Below the pieces are notes generated by a model. The model was given only the letters and a program-made list of their open reading frames with translations, searched no databases and was not told where the DNA came from. Both the position numbers and the translations under genes were made by a program. Positions 44,817 through 56,095 of a stretch of DNA of 64,000 nucleotides are shown here, piece by piece. The stretch lies in NCBI GenBank assembly GCA_026129905.1, contig JAHCHE010000039.1, positions 1 through 64,000 of the forward strand. The letters are read 5' to 3'. Within the stretch, counting starts at the first letter, position 1. Each line of letters opens with the position of its first letter. Source of the DNA: Bryobacteraceae bacterium (lineage in GTDB: Bacteria > Acidobacteriota > Terriglobia > Bryobacterales > Bryobacteraceae).

Positions 44817-47800
44817 TGCAGTCGCGCTCACCGAGCAGATACGTCGGCGTCTCGTCGAACTCTGCTTGGACGACAACTACGTGTACGACGAACGATTGCG
44901 AAACCTGTGCGCGCGGCTCTGGGAGGGGCCGCCTGAACAAGGTGGGCTGGTCGGACACCTCTGGGTCGAGGGGGCCTTCGCCGCGGAACTCACGGAAGTC
45001 ACGCTGCCAGACCTTGTGCGAGCAGGGTTTCGCGGAGATCTCCAACGGCTCATTGACGCGAACGGGGTGTTTCCAGCGGGGCGACGGCTTTACAAGCATC
45101 AATTGGAAGCCATCACTAAAGCGCAACGAGCAGAGACCGACGCCTCGCCAGCGCTGGTGATTTCGGCACCCACTGGCTCGGGAAAGACCGAATCATTTCT
45201 TCTGCCAATACTCAACAGGCTCTTCACAAACGAACGCCGCGGCGAGGGCGTTCAATGCCTGATTCTCTACCCCATGAACGCCTTGGTCAATGATCAAGTC
45301 GACCGCCTTGAACGCTGGCTCAAGAACCAAGAACCGACACGGCTGCGAATTGTCCACTTCACGAGCGAGACGCCAGAGGAACACAGTTCAGACCTTCCAT
45401 CGTTTGATCTGTGTCGCTTGCGGACGCGTCAGGAGGCACGGGGCCTCGAGTCGAGAACCGGTCGACGCTGGCGGCCTGGCGAACCGAGGGGACCTATTCC
45501 TGACATTTTGATCACCAACTACTCCATGTTGGAGTACATGCTTTGTAGGCCGCAGGACGCCGTCTTCTTCGGACCGGCGCTACGCGCCGTAGTTCTCGAC
45601 GAGGCCCACCTTTATTCCGGCACCCTGGCGGCCGAAATAACGATGTTGCTGCGTCGCGTTTACGACCGCTGCGGTGTTCGCGCCGACGCGGTCCTTCACG
45701 TCGCCACATCGGCAACGTTGAGTGTCATGGACGACACTATCAAGACCTTCGCGGCTCGGCTTTTCTCCAAGTCCGCTGAACTCGTCGAGGTCATCGAGGG
45801 AAAACCCGATCGAGTGCGACTTGACGAACCGTCCCCGCCATCAGCTCCGACGCAGCCTCACGACCTGACTGCGCATCAATGGATAGTAGAACCCATGATC
45901 GCGGAGGGTGAGCTGGTCGTTAATCCGGACCGGTCACGAGAGCTTGCGAAACAACTGAGAAGTGTCGTCGGCACGCGGTCGATACAGGCCGCATGTCAGC
46001 TTGCGGAGGATCGCCCAGCCATTCTACTGCACTCGGCGTTGCGTGCCAGTCCCATCGTGCATAGACTGGTTCGAGCACTGTGGAATTCGCCACGCATCAG
46101 GCTCGAAGACCTTTCACAGGAGCTGTGGGGCGAATCAGGAGACGATGCCGTAAGTGCGACTCTTCATCTACTCCATCTGAGCGCTGTGGCTCGGCTTCGT
46201 CCTGACGAGCTGCCGCTTGTACCCCACCGGCTGCACTTGTTGGCCAGAGTCAATGCTCCGTTGCAGGTGTGTCTTAACGCTCAATGTTCAGCAACCTCAG
46301 ACAACAAGCTCACGGGTCTCGGTGCAGTGTCATCAGGGTTGCGGGAGCACTGCGAGCACTGCGGCGCCGCGACGCTCAGCCTGTATCGCTGTCCGACCTG
46401 TGGTCAGCATGTGCTCGCCGCTGATCGCGACACCCTTCAGTTGCGCCCGTTGTCAAACCCTCAGCGAACTCCCACGCTGTTGGTGATAACTCCAGCGGAG
46501 GGTGAAGTCTTGCACGCCGATACCAGGACAGGCGCTTACCCTCGGCGGGCAGGGGCAGAGTCGATCACCTTATTTGTCATCCAGCACTGCCCAAGATGTG
46601 GAGCCGATGGCAAGGACTTTACTTCTTTCGCGGTTGCCACTTCACTGACAATCACGATCCTCGCCGAAACGTTGCTCGCTGGACTACCGCCGCTTCCTGA
46701 AAATGAGGGCAGGATACGGCTAGCCCGAGGCCGTCGCGTACTCGCGTTTAGTGACAGCAGGATGGAGGCGGCTCGGCTCGGACCACGTCTCTCCTACCAG
46801 CATGAGATTCAGCTCGTCCGTGCTGCCATCGTTGACACGCTACGCCGACAGCCCGTCGCTGATCAGACAACAATTTCCTACCTGCAAGAGGAGATTCAGA
46901 ATCTTGAAAAGAAACTCTCGCTACCGCTTCCGGATCCCGTACGTATTCTTGTGTCGAGCGACTTGCAGAGGAAAAGGTCCGAGTTGGCGGCCCACCGTTC
47001 CGGCGGATCGATCCTGGAGATAGCTGGTGCCTTCTCAACCTCGCCGCTTCTCTTCGAGATTATGGATCAAGATTTTGGGGAGAACACGCGAGCCGACGAA
47101 TGGGACGAAAGGCAATGGAGCGCGAATAGAGATCGTGTCGCGAGGCGAGCCGTGCAGCTACTTGGCCGCGAATGCGCGCGAATGGAACGTAGCAACGAAC
47201 GGAGCCTCGAATCCATTGGGCTAATCGAGATTACCTATCCGGGTATCGAAGACCTTACCATGCCCTCCTTCGAGGAAGGCCTCCTCGGAGCCTCGGCTGC
47301 ACCATTGCGCGCACAGTGGCCAGATTTCGTCTCGTTACTTCTGGATACCTTGCGCGGAGATGGAGCGATCACGCTGGGCACCCCGGAGGATGACGGAGGG
47401 TATGAATATGGCCCGGAGTTGATCGGGAAATGGGCCTGTGTCGAAGGAGATGGGCTTCGACTTGTGCGATTCGTCGGAGAAACTGAAAACCATCGCCGCA
47501 ATCGGTTTGTATCCAGGGTACTTCGGAGAGTCAGTGCTCGCTCGGACCTAACGACCGCAAGAACGATCCTCCACCACACGTTCGATCAACTCGTGCACGC
47601 GGCGAAGTCTCTCCGGTTTCCGTGGCTTGAATATCAGCAAAGGGCAGACAAGGGAGGCCGGCTTTGCCAGTCCGTCCGGATGCGCTTTGGCGGACTAGGC
47701 CTGCGCATCCCGTCCGACCTCTACGAGTGCCCAATGACTGGTGGTGTATGGCCACGCGCCGTCGCGTTCTCCGTGCCCACGGCGCAAGGCAATCTCGTGG

Positions 47801-50043
47801 CCGATCTCAAAAGAATTCCTGCGCAGTTCCTCGACGAGAACTCCCGGTACGGCAGGCCTCGGCGCGAGTACAGCGATGAATCCGGAACTGTATTCCGAAT
47901 CGGGCTGTGGGCAGAGGAGCACAGCGCTCAACTCGCTTCCCATGAAAACCGCCGGCGCCAGGACCTTTTTCGGGCCGGCATCCGCAACGTCCTCTCGGCG
48001 ACTACGACCATGGAACTCGGGATCGACATTGGCTCCCTGTTGGCGGTACTCATGGGCAACATCCCACCGGGGAAGGCCAACTATCTCCAGCGTGCAGGCC
48101 GTGCGGGGCGCCGAACCGACGGATCGTCATTGGTTGTTTCGTTTGCTAGGCAGCGTCCGTATGACCGTGCTGTCTTCCAAGCGTTTGGCGAATACCTGAG
48201 TAAGCCGCTGCGCAAGCCGAGCATCCTCCTAAGTCGCCGGCGGGTCATTCGCCGCCACATCCACGCATACCTCCTTAACGAGTTCTTCCGCCACGTGTAT
48301 GCTCCTGAGGCACGGGTTGGGGCTATGGAGGCGTACGGCAGATTTGGGATATTCTGCGCGCTGCCGTTTCCCAAGTACTGGGACGCAGGCCCGAAGCCGT
48401 CCCTAGACCGCGCCAGCAACCGCTTTCCAGAGAATGTACACTCGCTCGCTTGGTGGAGCCCGGCTCCTGACGATCAGGTTCTGCGGAAGCAGTTCTCAAA
48501 CTACGTAACGTTTCTCCGGCAGCACGACAACGAAGAGCGGCGGCGTGCTCTGGCGCTTTTGCGCGGAGTTCCGGGATGGGAACAGGTCGAATGGGATCAA
48601 CTGTTAACGAGCACCAACCTACTTCTTCAGAACGCTTGTGATTATTGGCTTGAGATTTACAGCGACTTCCTCGCCGAATGGGAAGAAACACAGCAGAAAT
48701 CGGTAGCCAACGCTGTGCGGTATCAGATGAGCAACATCTTTGAGACTACGACAATCGAGTGTCTTGCCGACCGCTTGTTTCTGCCTAGGTATGGTTTTCC
48801 GATCGGCGTTCACCGATTGCAGGTGTATCAGCCCGCAAGCACGCGGGACGCCAGCGCTCGTGAAGACCGCTTCCGGCTTGAGCGCTCCGGACTACTTGCG
48901 CTAAGAGAGTACGTACCTGGCTCGCAGCTACTCGTTGGTGGAAAACTGGTTACCTCAAGGGGCATACTCAAGCACTGGACTGGCGCGAACCTCAATAAGG
49001 CTGTTGGGATGAAAGGGCAACTTGCGACGTGTGCCTCTGGTCACACCTATTACCGCTTCGGTCAAGCCACTCAGCAATGCCCGATCTGCGCGCAACCGAA
49101 TGCTGAGCCATCCATGGACATACTTCTGCCCAAATTCGGCTACAGTTCCGCAGCCTGGGACCCTCCACGGCGCAGCCGCAACATTGAGACCGTGGGGATA
49201 GTCGAACAAGCTACGATGACCTTCTTTCAACCGACCGAAGGACGCGTGACCGAGAGTGACTTTGGCGGCATCAGGGGCCTCCGCGCCGAGTACCAAGAGC
49301 AAGGTGAGCTTTTGGTTTTCAATCGCGGCCAGCAGGGCTTGGGGTACGCCATCTGCCTACAGTGTGGCTATGCAACGAGCGAGGAGTCCCACAGTGATGA
49401 CCGGCTACCTAAAGGCTTCGATCGACACAGCCCCTTGTTTTCGAAGAGCAGGGACGCTCGCTGCTGGCGCAGAGGCCAGGGATCGCATTGGCGGCATCAG
49501 ATCCTGGGCGCGAAAGAGGTAACCGACATCCTTTTTTTGGATTTTTCCGTCCCGTTCGGCACACACAGCTACGATCTCGCAGTTGCCACGACAGTTGGCC
49601 ACGCGCTACGGCAGGCCGGCGCTGAGATGATGCAGATCGACACGCGCGAGCTGGGAACGCTCGCGATTCCCGCAGGGAAGGCAGGGCGAAGCTGGGGTGT
49701 GGTCCTGTACGATAACGTCCCAGGTGGTGCGGGCCATGTTTACGAGCTCATGGAGCTCGCACCGAGATGGCTGAAGGCAGCGGCCAAAACGATGTATGTG
49801 GATGAACGTCACCATCGCGAGTGCGTGCACGCGTGCTTGGATTGCCTCCTGACCTTTGAGGCGCAATACGAAATTGAGCGCGGTCGAATGAACCGGCAGC
49901 TTGCCTACGAAGCGCTCGCCACAGCTCTACGGGGCGAACCGCCACCTGAGTCGGGTGAAAGTGCGATACCGGGCATCCAGGATCGGGGTAGCGTAGACGA
50001 GCGAATCTCACGCGCTAGGCGCGCCGCGAAGCGAAAGATTTGA
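44803..50043 (+). CDS. Giant DEAH helicase with DUF1998 C-terminus, candidate DruE
   Basis: A 1746-residue protein. Superfamily 2 motifs: Walker [16 protein letters not shown] near residue 121, Q-like region upstream, DEAH in [11 protein letters not shown] near residue 265, motif [12 protein letters not shown], and motif [16 protein letters not shown] near residue 1095. Zinc-like Cys clusters occur at about 490-550 ([16 protein letters not shown]), about 600 (CPRCGADG), 1425 (CPICAQPN) and 1510. The end contains the DUF1998 block [17 protein letters not shown] and the cysteine motif [17 protein letters not shown] near residue 1672. DruE proteins of Druantia have this layout and size. Stand-alone DISARM helicases are shorter and split, so Druantia III is the best match. 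Confidence 0.72.
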   Translation: MPLLNAVALTEQIRRRLVELCLDDNYVYDERLRNLCARLWEGPPEQGGLVGHLWVEGAFAAELTEVTLPDLVRAGFRGDLQRLIDANGVFPAGRRLYKHQLEAITKAQRAETDASPALVISAPTGSGKTESFLLPILNRLFTNERRGEGVQCLILYPMNALVNDQVDRLERWLKNQEPTRLRIVHFTSETPEEHSSDLPSFDLCRLRTRQEARGLESRTGRRWRPGEPRGPIPDILITNYSMLEYMLCRPQDAVFFGPALRAVVLDEAHLYSGTLAAEITMLLRRVYDRCGVRADAVLHVATSATLSVMDDTIKTFAARLFSKSAELVEVIEGKPDRVRLDEPSPPSAPTQPHDLTAHQWIVEPMIAEGELVVNPDRSRELAKQLRSVVGTRSIQAACQLAEDRPAILLHSALRASPIVHRLVRALWNSPRIRLEDLSQELWGESGDDAVSATLHLLHLSAVARLRPDELPLVPHRLHLLARVNAPLQVCLNAQCSATSDNKLTGLGAVSSGLREHCEHCGAATLSLYRCPTCGQHVLAADRDTLQLRPLSNPQRTPTLLVITPAEGEVLHADTRTGAYPRRAGAESITLFVIQHCPRCGADGKDFTSFAVATSLTITILAETLLAGLPPLPENEGRIRLARGRRVLAFSDSRMEAARLGPRLSYQHEIQLVRAAIVDTLRRQPVADQTTISYLQEEIQNLEKKLSLPLPDPVRILVSSDLQRKRSELAAHRSGGSILEIAGAFSTSPLLFEIMDQDFGENTRADEWDERQWSANRDRVARRAVQLLGRECARMERSNERSLESIGLIEITYPGIEDLTMPSFEEGLLGASAAPLRAQWPDFVSLLLDTLRGDGAITLGTPEDDGGYEYGPELIGKWACVEGDGLRLVRFVGETENHRRNRFVSRVLRRVSARSDLTTARTILHHTFDQLVHAAKSLRFPWLEYQQRADKGGRLCQSVRMRFGGLGLRIPSDLYECPMTGGVWPRAVAFSVPTAQGNLVADLKRIPAQFLDENSRYGRPRREYSDESGTVFRIGLWAEEHSAQLASHENRRRQDLFRAGIRNVLSATTTMELGIDIGSLLAVLMGNIPPGKANYLQRAGRAGRRTDGSSLVVSFARQRPYDRAVFQAFGEYLSKPLRKPSILLSRRRVIRRHIHAYLLNEFFRHVYAPEARVGAMEAYGRFGIFCALPFPKYWDAGPKPSLDRASNRFPENVHSLAWWSPAPDDQVLRKQFSNYVTFLRQHDNEERRRALALLRGVPGWEQVEWDQLLTSTNLLLQNACDYWLEIYSDFLAEWEETQQKSVANAVRYQMSNIFETTTIECLADRLFLPRYGFPIGVHRLQVYQPASTRDASAREDRFRLERSGLLALREYVPGSQLLVGGKLVTSRGILKHWTGANLNKAVGMKGQLATCASGHTYYRFGQATQQCPICAQPNAEPSMDILLPKFGYSSAAWDPPRRSRNIETVGIVEQATMTFFQPTEGRVTESDFGGIRGLRAEYQEQGELLVFNRGQQGLGYAICLQCGYATSEESHSDDRLPKGFDRHSPLFSKSRDARCWRRGQGSHWRHQILGAKEVTDILFLDFSVPFGTHSYDLAVATTVGHALRQAGAEMMQIDTRELGTLAIPAGKAGRSWGVVLYDNVPGGAGHVYELMELAPRWLKAAAKTMYVDERHHRECVHACLDCLLTFEAQYEIERGRMNRQLAYEALATALRGEPPPESGESAIPGIQDRGSVDERISRARRAAKRKI

Positions 50044-50084
50044 AAGACGGCGCGCAGCTTTGGCACTGGAGCCGTGTTCAGTTA

Positions 50085-50560
50085 AGGTCTGCACGGACAG
50101 GGATTCATCGCGGCGATCAGCATGAAGCTGGCCGGAAACGTCAGCGTCATGTTCGAGCGGGCAATCGTCACCGAGCCGTCTTCCAGCGGCTGCCGCAGCA
50201 GCTCGAGCACGTTGCGCGGAAACTCCGGCAACTCATCCAGAAACAGTACGCCGTGGTGGGCCAGGCTCACCTCGCCCGGCCGCGGCATGCCCGGACCGCC
50301 GCCGATGAGGCCGGCGTCGGAGACCGTTTGATGCGGCGCGCGAAAGGGCCGTTCTTTCAGCATGCCCACGCCCCGCGGCAGTTGCCCGGCCACGCCCAGG
50401 ATCTTGGTGGTTTCGAGCGCCTCCTCGAACGTCAGCGGCGGCAGGATGCCGGGCAGACGCTTCGCCAGCATGGTTTTGCCGCTCCCGGGCGGTCCGATCA
50501 TGAGCACGTTGTACGCGCCAGCGGCGGCCACCTCGAGGGCTCTCTTGTCTGCCGTCAAGC
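50085..50560 (-). pseudogene. comM: Internal fragment of comM (Mg-chelatase-like competence ATPase)
   Basis: On the minus strand about 155 residues of ComM are intact: [20 protein letters not shown] with the Walker A GPPGSGKT, then [60 protein letters not shown] and [16 protein letters not shown]. The family is about 500 residues, so both ends are missing; the frame ends in a stop two codons after CPC. It starts 42 bases after the DruE-like stop. Flanking sequence on both sides is unrelated. Confidence 0.85.
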
Positions 50561-52300
50561 GGTTCGAGTGTCGGGCGTCGGGAGGGTGATGGGCCCGCGG
50601 AGAGATGGTCATGTAATGGGGCAGGCCGCGGGTTTGGATGGCGTCGGGATAAACCGGCGTGAAGTTGTGAATGAAAGAGTCATACAGGAAAGGAGTAGCG
50701 AACCATCCTGGCCCCGAGCCATGCGGGGGCAGCCGCAAGGCGGCCCTCGAAGCGTTGGACAGGGGCACATGCAGGCTAGGTATCCCTAACCAGTGAGCTC
50801 CGAAATCGTTCCATCCGGGAGCCGACCGTGTCAAACCAACGGGAAGGCAATATCGCGGCGCGCGACAGCGCGAGCGCGCCGCGGCCCGGCGGAGTCGAAG
50901 ACCCCAAGCATGCATGGAAACTTCACGCGCGAGAACCGAGAGGCCCCGCGGCTGTCCGTGACCGGTAGGACGCGGACCGCTGGGTGAAGAGCGGCAGACA
51001 CACGTCTCGGCAAGGCGGAGAGGGTCCGGTCATCGTCATCCGGGTTCCGTCGAGGTGGTAGTGTGGATGCTCATCGTGCAGCGCCTGCGTCTGCGCTGCG
51101 CCTCTGCGAGAGCACTGGCATGGTCATGGGATGGGAGTGCCCATACTGCTTCGACGAGGCGTGCCGGTTGTATCGCGAGTCGGACAAGGAATAGCCGGAT
51201 CATCGCCGCCATATCGTGTCCTCGATGCGGAGCCGGAGCGGGAGAACCCTGCCGCAATCCGGTTCCGCATCAGGAAGTTCGAGGTCCGGTGGACAGTCGT
51301 TCTCAGCCTTATGGCGTCCACAAAGAGCGCCGTATGGCGTGGGTGGACGCCAAAAGGGACGTATAGACGCACGAGTCGCCAGGCTCGGGTTCCTGTCCTC
51401 GCTGTGGACGCTGGTCTCGTTTTGAGGGGCCTGAGCGCCAGCGCGCCGAAGTCAGCCTGTCCTGGCTTTTCTTCATCCCGCCTCCGTCTCGAGCGCCGCT
51501 TTCTGACTGGTGTTCGTGAAGGCGAAAATCCGCTCGGTTCAAGAAAGAGAGAAGGAAAGCGATGATCCTGTGAAGGCTTGATGGTCGCTTCTTCGTAGCA
51601 TGATGAACGTTTGGATCGCCGCGGACCTATCCGGCTGTCAAGGCTCTTCTTTTACGCCAGTAAACGAGGAACTCGGGAAGAGAGCCGGCGAGCTTTCGGT
51701 TAGCCGGGATCGGCTGCGCCTAAGAGGGCGTGTGAAAAGACAGGCTACTTTATGCCGGAGATTTTCTGCTCCGACATGGTAGCCCTTATCACAACCGGGG
51801 TGATAGACGATCTTGGCTTCAGGGGCCGGCCGGTCCGATCGCCGCTTGCGGCGGCTACGAGTCTTTCTGGACCGGCCAACGAACCCCGTATCGGGTCATG
51901 GCCGCAACTGCTCGGCTCGCGATGCGGGCGCCATCAACTAGGCGATCATCAACCTTCTGGTTCTTTCCCAACCTGGATTCAGGTGGCGGAGTGGACCGTT
52001 GATCGGGCTCGCCACTCCGCGTTTCCCCAAGTTACCTTGGAGACCTGGGCCCGTAACCGCCCTGGGAACGGATGACCGGCATAGCTCCGTAGCACCAGCC
52101 CGGCGCGTCCCGCCAGATTCCCAAGAATGCCACGCCTTGGTTCACCGCCGTCTTACTTCCGAGGTCAGACGCGACCGCCAGATCCTTTTATGGACGGGCG
52201 GGCCTTGCGGCCCACAAATAGAGCTAGTATAGGATGATCAGGAAATATCTCAGGTTTTTTCGCCGAGCCTCGGCAATAGGGCTTTGCGCGTAGGGTCTAC
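50561..52300. other. Long stretch without an intact gene
   Basis: Only short, compositionally arbitrary frames occur here, apart from a degenerate zinc-finger ORF (51199-51366). A GC-rich inverted repeat GGGCGGGCCTTGCGGCCCAC occurs at about 52197-52216. The region looks like accumulated debris between the two defence systems. Confidence 0.4.
51199..51366 (+). pseudogene. Degenerate small zinc-finger ORF
   Basis: The frame encodes ISCPRCGAGAGEPCRNPVPH, a CxxC...C...H arrangement common to tiny actinophage- and plasmid-type zinc fingers, followed by GVHKERRMAWVDAKRDV and a stop. No usable start codon precedes the motif. An adjacent 24-codon frame (51120-51194) has a matching CPYC start, so a single-base shift may have split the gene. 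Confidence 0.35.
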
Positions 52301-52314
52301 CCGCGCTGGCAGCG

Positions 52315-52584
52315 TTGTCCCGCTTCTACGCCATCGCCCAGATCGAGTACTGCCGCAACTTCATCTTCAAACGCCATTTCCCCATCCACAAGATCTTCGA
52401 GCGCAGCTGTGAGATCGGCCTGTGGCGGCTGACTGCCAATCGCATCAGCGAGATCTTCGGCGTCCGCAGCCGCTTCCACCATCAGCCCGATCCCGCGCAC
52501 CAGCCCAACAGCAAGCTGGAAGCCGCATATCACAAGGCCGACGCCGCCATTCAGGGCGTCGTCGATCTGCTTGCCGCCGCCTAA
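52315..52584 (+). pseudogene. C-terminal gene fragment, family not recognised
   Basis: The frame reads FYAIAQIEYCRNFIFKRHFP, then IHKIFERSCEIGLWRLTANR and ISEIFGVR, which is a convincing helical domain, ending LEAAYHKADAAIQGVVDLLA. It has no proper start and an in-frame stop just upstream, so it is an N-terminally truncated remnant. Confidence 0.45.
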
Positions 52585-52900
52585 TGTTACCGCTCCAAAT
52601 TGTGAAGTATCTCTGTTTACGATCTTCGATCTAAGAATCAAAACGTGGGGATCAGCCGTTCCCCTCCGCGGGCGGGTGATTTCACGTTCGGGGCGGCCGC
52701 AGCCGCCCCTGCCATTCCGGCCAACGTCTTAGGGGGAGGATTGTTGCCGACCTGCGAGCCTTCGAGGTCTCGGACGCGAGGGCCGGATCTTCTTGGATCA
52801 CTTGGCACCTGGTGATCCATGGCCGGGGGGACCCGCGCGATTTTGATTCGAGCCCCCCGGCATGGTCAATCCACAAACAACTCACGTCTGGAGAAGGAAC

Positions 52901-53329
52901 ATGAAAATGAATGATGAAGTGGTAGCCGCAGCTGACCACGGCCGTGTGTTTCGAACGGGAACCCATAATTTGGGAACCGTGCTTCTGCAGCAGGTGGATC
53001 GATTCGTACTCGAGCGCCAGCTTAACGCTCTGATCCGAACCGCTAAAAAGCACAGCGCACACGGTGGTCCGCACTGTCGCGAAACCTGCGAAATCCTGGT
53101 GGCGGAAGCACATCGTCTGGTTTCGGCTTATGGCGAGCGCTGGCAAATTCCAGCCGCGCAATTACGGGCGCGGTTCGCCGGCCTTGCCGCGCTAGAGGCG
53201 CAAACGCGGAGACGAATGCCGGAATGGGCCGCATCGCTGCTCCAATGGCTTGCGTTCGCGGCCTGCCTTGGAATGGCAGCAGGCGTTGCCTGGATCGCGT
53301 TCGTGGTAACAATCGGCCCTTTTCGCTAA
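52901..53329 (+). CDS. Hypothetical protein with C-terminal membrane anchor, 142 aa
   Basis: The ATG at 52901 follows a GAGAAGGAAC site. Residues 30-90 form a helical region (LLQQVDRFVLERQLNALIRT, HCRETCEILVAEAHRLVSAY); residues about 115-138 are a membrane segment (LLQWLAFAACLGMAAGVAWI). Most of the protein would be cytoplasmic and tail-anchored. Family not recognised. It stands alone between debris on both sides. Confidence 0.5.
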   Translation: MKMNDEVVAAADHGRVFRTGTHNLGTVLLQQVDRFVLERQLNALIRTAKKHSAHGGPHCRETCEILVAEAHRLVSAYGERWQIPAAQLRARFAGLAALEAQTRRRMPEWAASLLQWLAFAACLGMAAGVAWIAFVVTIGPFR

Positions 53330-54056
53330 GTCGATGGAACTCATGCCTCAGGCGCTGTTTGTCAGTCCGCCGTGGTGAGCACCGATGGAGGGTCTGGCGC
53401 GCCGCTGGCAAGATCCGCCGGACGGACAAAACCTAGCCGAGCGGGCGCAAGGTTGAGAATCGTATTCGCATATGGTTCATGGGCCGGAGGGGATGCGCCC
53501 GCCGGGGAGGCCCCCCGGCCCGAAAGGTCCCAAAGAGCTGCCTCCTCGTGGCGGGACCGGATACCAACCAAAGCTCGGACCGCTGGCCCTGCCGGGTCGT
53601 TCCCACCGAGAACTGGCTGGACATCCAGAGCCTCGGCAGTCTCTAAATGGACCGATCCAGTGCATACGCGATCGCAACACCAGAACGCCGACCCGCGGTG
53701 GCGATTAGCGCTGGTGGGATAGGTCGCCATAGAGATGGCGATTCACATCGCCGATTTCCACGGTCCGAGCGTTGGCCATCAAGGCGTGCTTCGCCGGTCC
53801 CAGAGATGCTCCTTCCTCCGGTCGGGCCCGCCGCGGCCGGGAGGCGCCCGTCAGGGAGGGTCCCGGCCCGCGTGCCGTGATGCTGGTCGTAGGCGCGTCA
53901 TGATTGCCACCGCCGCTTCTTGTGTCGCTCGCCGAAGTTCGGACCCTTGCCGGGCATGACCGTCAGGGGTCTACTTCCTCTGCAGTTTCTGGCGTTGGTG
54001 GGGGGCGGCCTACCCCGGTTGTCCCCGATTCCCAAGACGAATGCGGAGGTAAAGGA
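53330..54056. other. Intergenic, no gene supported
   Basis: GC-rich sequence with several overlapping short frames on both strands and no convincing start, domain or repeat. I looked for CRISPR repeats here and saw none. Confidence 0.35.
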
Positions 54057-54521
54057 ATGTTCTCGATCCAGGGCGGCGGGTCCGGCGATGACGGCCCGGC
54101 TGACCGGCGCCCAACGAGCGGCGCCGGGCGAAAACGCTCAGACAAATTAGGGCAACGGTTGTCAGCAGAGCAGAAACGCGGATTATATAAGGTAGCAAGG
54201 GCTTCCTGGAAGGACCTGAAGCCGGGACAGCGCGTGACAGAGTTGCAGCGTCTTCTCAACGACAAACCTGTGCGCCTTGCATTGCGGAAGTGGCTGCACG
54301 ATTTCAGCGAACTTGGAACGACGGCGCAGCCGATCCCAGATTCCGAAGCGATCATCGAGTATGCCTTCAAAAAGGCCAAGGATGCGGTCGCCAGGGGGCA
54401 GTCGATCGAGGAGGCAGTCAGCTACTGGATCGCCGACGCCGTCTTCAAGCTAAAGCCCCGCTGCGCGTTCAGCAAGCTCAAGAATGAGATTGCAGCAGTC
54501 GTTCGGGCGGCACTCGCATGA
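54057..54521 (+). CDS. Hypothetical protein upstream of the CRISPR operon, 154 aa
   Basis: It starts MFSIQGGGSGDDGPADRRPT after a GGAGGTAAAGGA site. The N-terminal 40 residues are disordered; the rest is helical and basic (GLYKVARASWKDLKPGQRVT, ALRKWLHDFSELGTTAQPIP, EYAFKKAKDAVARGQSIEEA). No family is recognised. It is the nearest gene upstream of csb1, 443 bases away with a hairpin between, so it is probably not in the same transcript. Confidence 0.5.
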   Translation: MFSIQGGGSGDDGPADRRPTSGAGRKRSDKLGQRLSAEQKRGLYKVARASWKDLKPGQRVTELQRLLNDKPVRLALRKWLHDFSELGTTAQPIPDSEAIIEYAFKKAKDAVARGQSIEEAVSYWIADAVFKLKPRCAFSKLKNEIAAVVRAALA

Positions 54522-54657
54522 AATCGCCCCGCGTTGTCCGTGCGGATGAGCCGGCGCTGAACGCGCCATTCATGGTCGTGGACAAGGTTGGGCGAGCATC
54601 TGTCCTTCGTTGCAGTCTTCCTTCGATCAGGCGGTTTGGCGCTTGTGGGTAGGGTAA

Positions 54658-54695
54658 GGGAACCGTCGCGGCTTCATGAGGCCGTGGCGGTTCCC
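54658..54695. other. Large inverted repeat between the hypothetical gene and csb1
   Basis: Arms of 15 bases (GGGAACCGTCGCGGC and GCCGTGGCGGTTCCC) pair at 13 of 15 positions around an 8-base loop. No T-run follows on either side. It may be an attenuator or terminator; the remaining gap up to csb1 shows nothing else. Confidence 0.5.
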
Positions 54696-54964
54696 GTAAT
54701 TTGGAGTGCCCAGTGGCCGGCTCCAGGTCCATCACTGCCGAGGCCCTGGATGAATGCCTGTTGCGGGCCGTTGGCGCAAAATCGCACGGGAACGCCATTG
54801 ACCTTCGGCGCCAAGCATGGCATGATACGAGGAAATGACGTAGTCGCAAATCCATCCTCCGCTCCCCGAGAAGTTCCTTAGCCCCGCCGCGCGCGGGACA
54901 GCGAGTTGCCTGCCGACCCGGATCTGATTCCGGCCAACCGTAGATCCAGGAGTGGACTGCCGTC

Positions 54965-56095
54965 ATGCAGGTCTCCTACGAGGAATTGCTCGAGGCGTGT
55001 CTCGATTACCAGCCCGGCCGCGCCACGGGCCGGAGCATCAGGACAACGATTCGCTTCAACACGGACGGCGTCGTCCGCCCGCCCATATATGTCGAAAAAG
55101 ACAAGACCCGGATCTATGCAGTCGAACGCCGCGGAGACGGCGCGGTATCGGCGCAACTCGACTCGCCGGCCTCCCAGGCGAACCGGTTCGAGGCGATTCT
55201 GCGCGCCTTTCGCGAAATCCTCGGGCTGCCGGTGATCTGGCTCGAGATCGACGGCAAGGTAATCGACAACTTCACCGCGCCGCATCGGGTATTCGATTCG
55301 ATCTTTCGGCGGGCGGTGTTGGACGGCGTCGATTTCCCAAAATCGAAGATCGGCCAAATGCTATGGGCGCCAAGGCCCAAGGACATGTCCGCGCTGTTCC
55401 GCTATTGCCCGAACGTACTGCTGTTCGGCGGGTGGGACAGTCTGGCCAAGTGGTCGGGCGCGCGGATTGCCAAGGTCGTTGAGTCGTACGTTACGGCGCA
55501 CCACATCGAGCGCTGCTGCGGAACCGCCTCCCGGCTGGACCCGCTCGGTCTCGGCCGGGATCTCCGCGTCTACCGGCATCGGGAACCCGCGCTCGGCTGG
55601 ACGCTGCAGCCGACCGAAGCGCGGGGGGAATCGCCGGTGGAACCAGCCAAAGTGGTGCTCGGGAATATTCCTCCAAGCCTGAACGAGCTTGGGGGCGTAC
55701 GCGCCCAAGAGATCATCCAGACGACGATTATCTCGCTGACCGCCCTCCGCCAATACTCGTTCGGCAGTCCGGAGCGAAACGGGGCCGCACGGGCGGTTCT
55801 GACGGCGCTGGCTCTGTTCGCCGCGGCGGTTCAGTTTGAAAGCGGCGGCTGGCTGCGGTCCGGTTGCCAGCTCGATCCGCTCGACAGCGAGTTGCTATTC
55901 CAGTTGACGACGTCTACGGGAACTCGGGCCTTACCGCTGTCGGCCGAGCAAGCTCTAACGCTGACGCAGACCGCGACGGCCGCCACGCGGCGTCTCGGGC
56001 TGGAGTGGGAGTCGCTGCAGCTGGAGCCATCGGAAGATCTGATCGAGCTCGTCAGGCGAAATGGCCAGAACGGAGATCCTGAGGATGAGAATTAG
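54965..56095 (+). CDS. csb1: Cas7 subunit of type I-G CRISPR (Csb1/GSU0053)
   Basis: A 376-residue protein of the Csb1 family. It starts MQVSYEELLEACLDYQPGRA. The signature block LFGGWDSLAKWSGARIAKVV is near residue 155, NIPPSLNELGGVRAQEIIQT is near residue 230, and VLTALALFAAAVQFESGGWL is near residue 278. Csb1 is the backbone subunit that coats the crRNA in the type I-G Cascade complex. It has an AGGAG site before its ATG and overlaps csb2 by 11 bases. Confidence 0.9.
   Translation: MQVSYEELLEACLDYQPGRATGRSIRTTIRFNTDGVVRPPIYVEKDKTRIYAVERRGDGAVSAQLDSPASQANRFEAILRAFREILGLPVIWLEIDGKVIDNFTAPHRVFDSIFRRAVLDGVDFPKSKIGQMLWAPRPKDMSALFRYCPNVLLFGGWDSLAKWSGARIAKVVESYVTAHHIERCCGTASRLDPLGLGRDLRVYRHREPALGWTLQPTEARGESPVEPAKVVLGNIPPSLNELGGVRAQEIIQTTIISLTALRQYSFGSPERNGAARAVLTALALFAAAVQFESGGWLRSGCQLDPLDSELLFQLTTSTGTRALPLSAEQALTLTQTATAATRRLGLEWESLQLEPSEDLIELVRRNGQNGDPEDEN

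Noticed and set aside
52690-52709. GGGGCGGC-CGCA-GCCGCCCC stem as a terminator
   Set aside because: No T-run on either side and no gene ends close by; not listed as a terminator.
53362-53730. 122-codon minus-strand frame between the two orphan genes
   Set aside because: Pro/Ala/Arg-rich with no domain and no start signal; competing frames overlap it on both strands.
50040-54964. Search for a CRISPR array upstream of the cas operon
   Set aside because: Read for regularly spaced repeats of 28-40 bases; only single hairpins (54658-54695 and a GGGGCGGC stem at 52690-52709) were seen.
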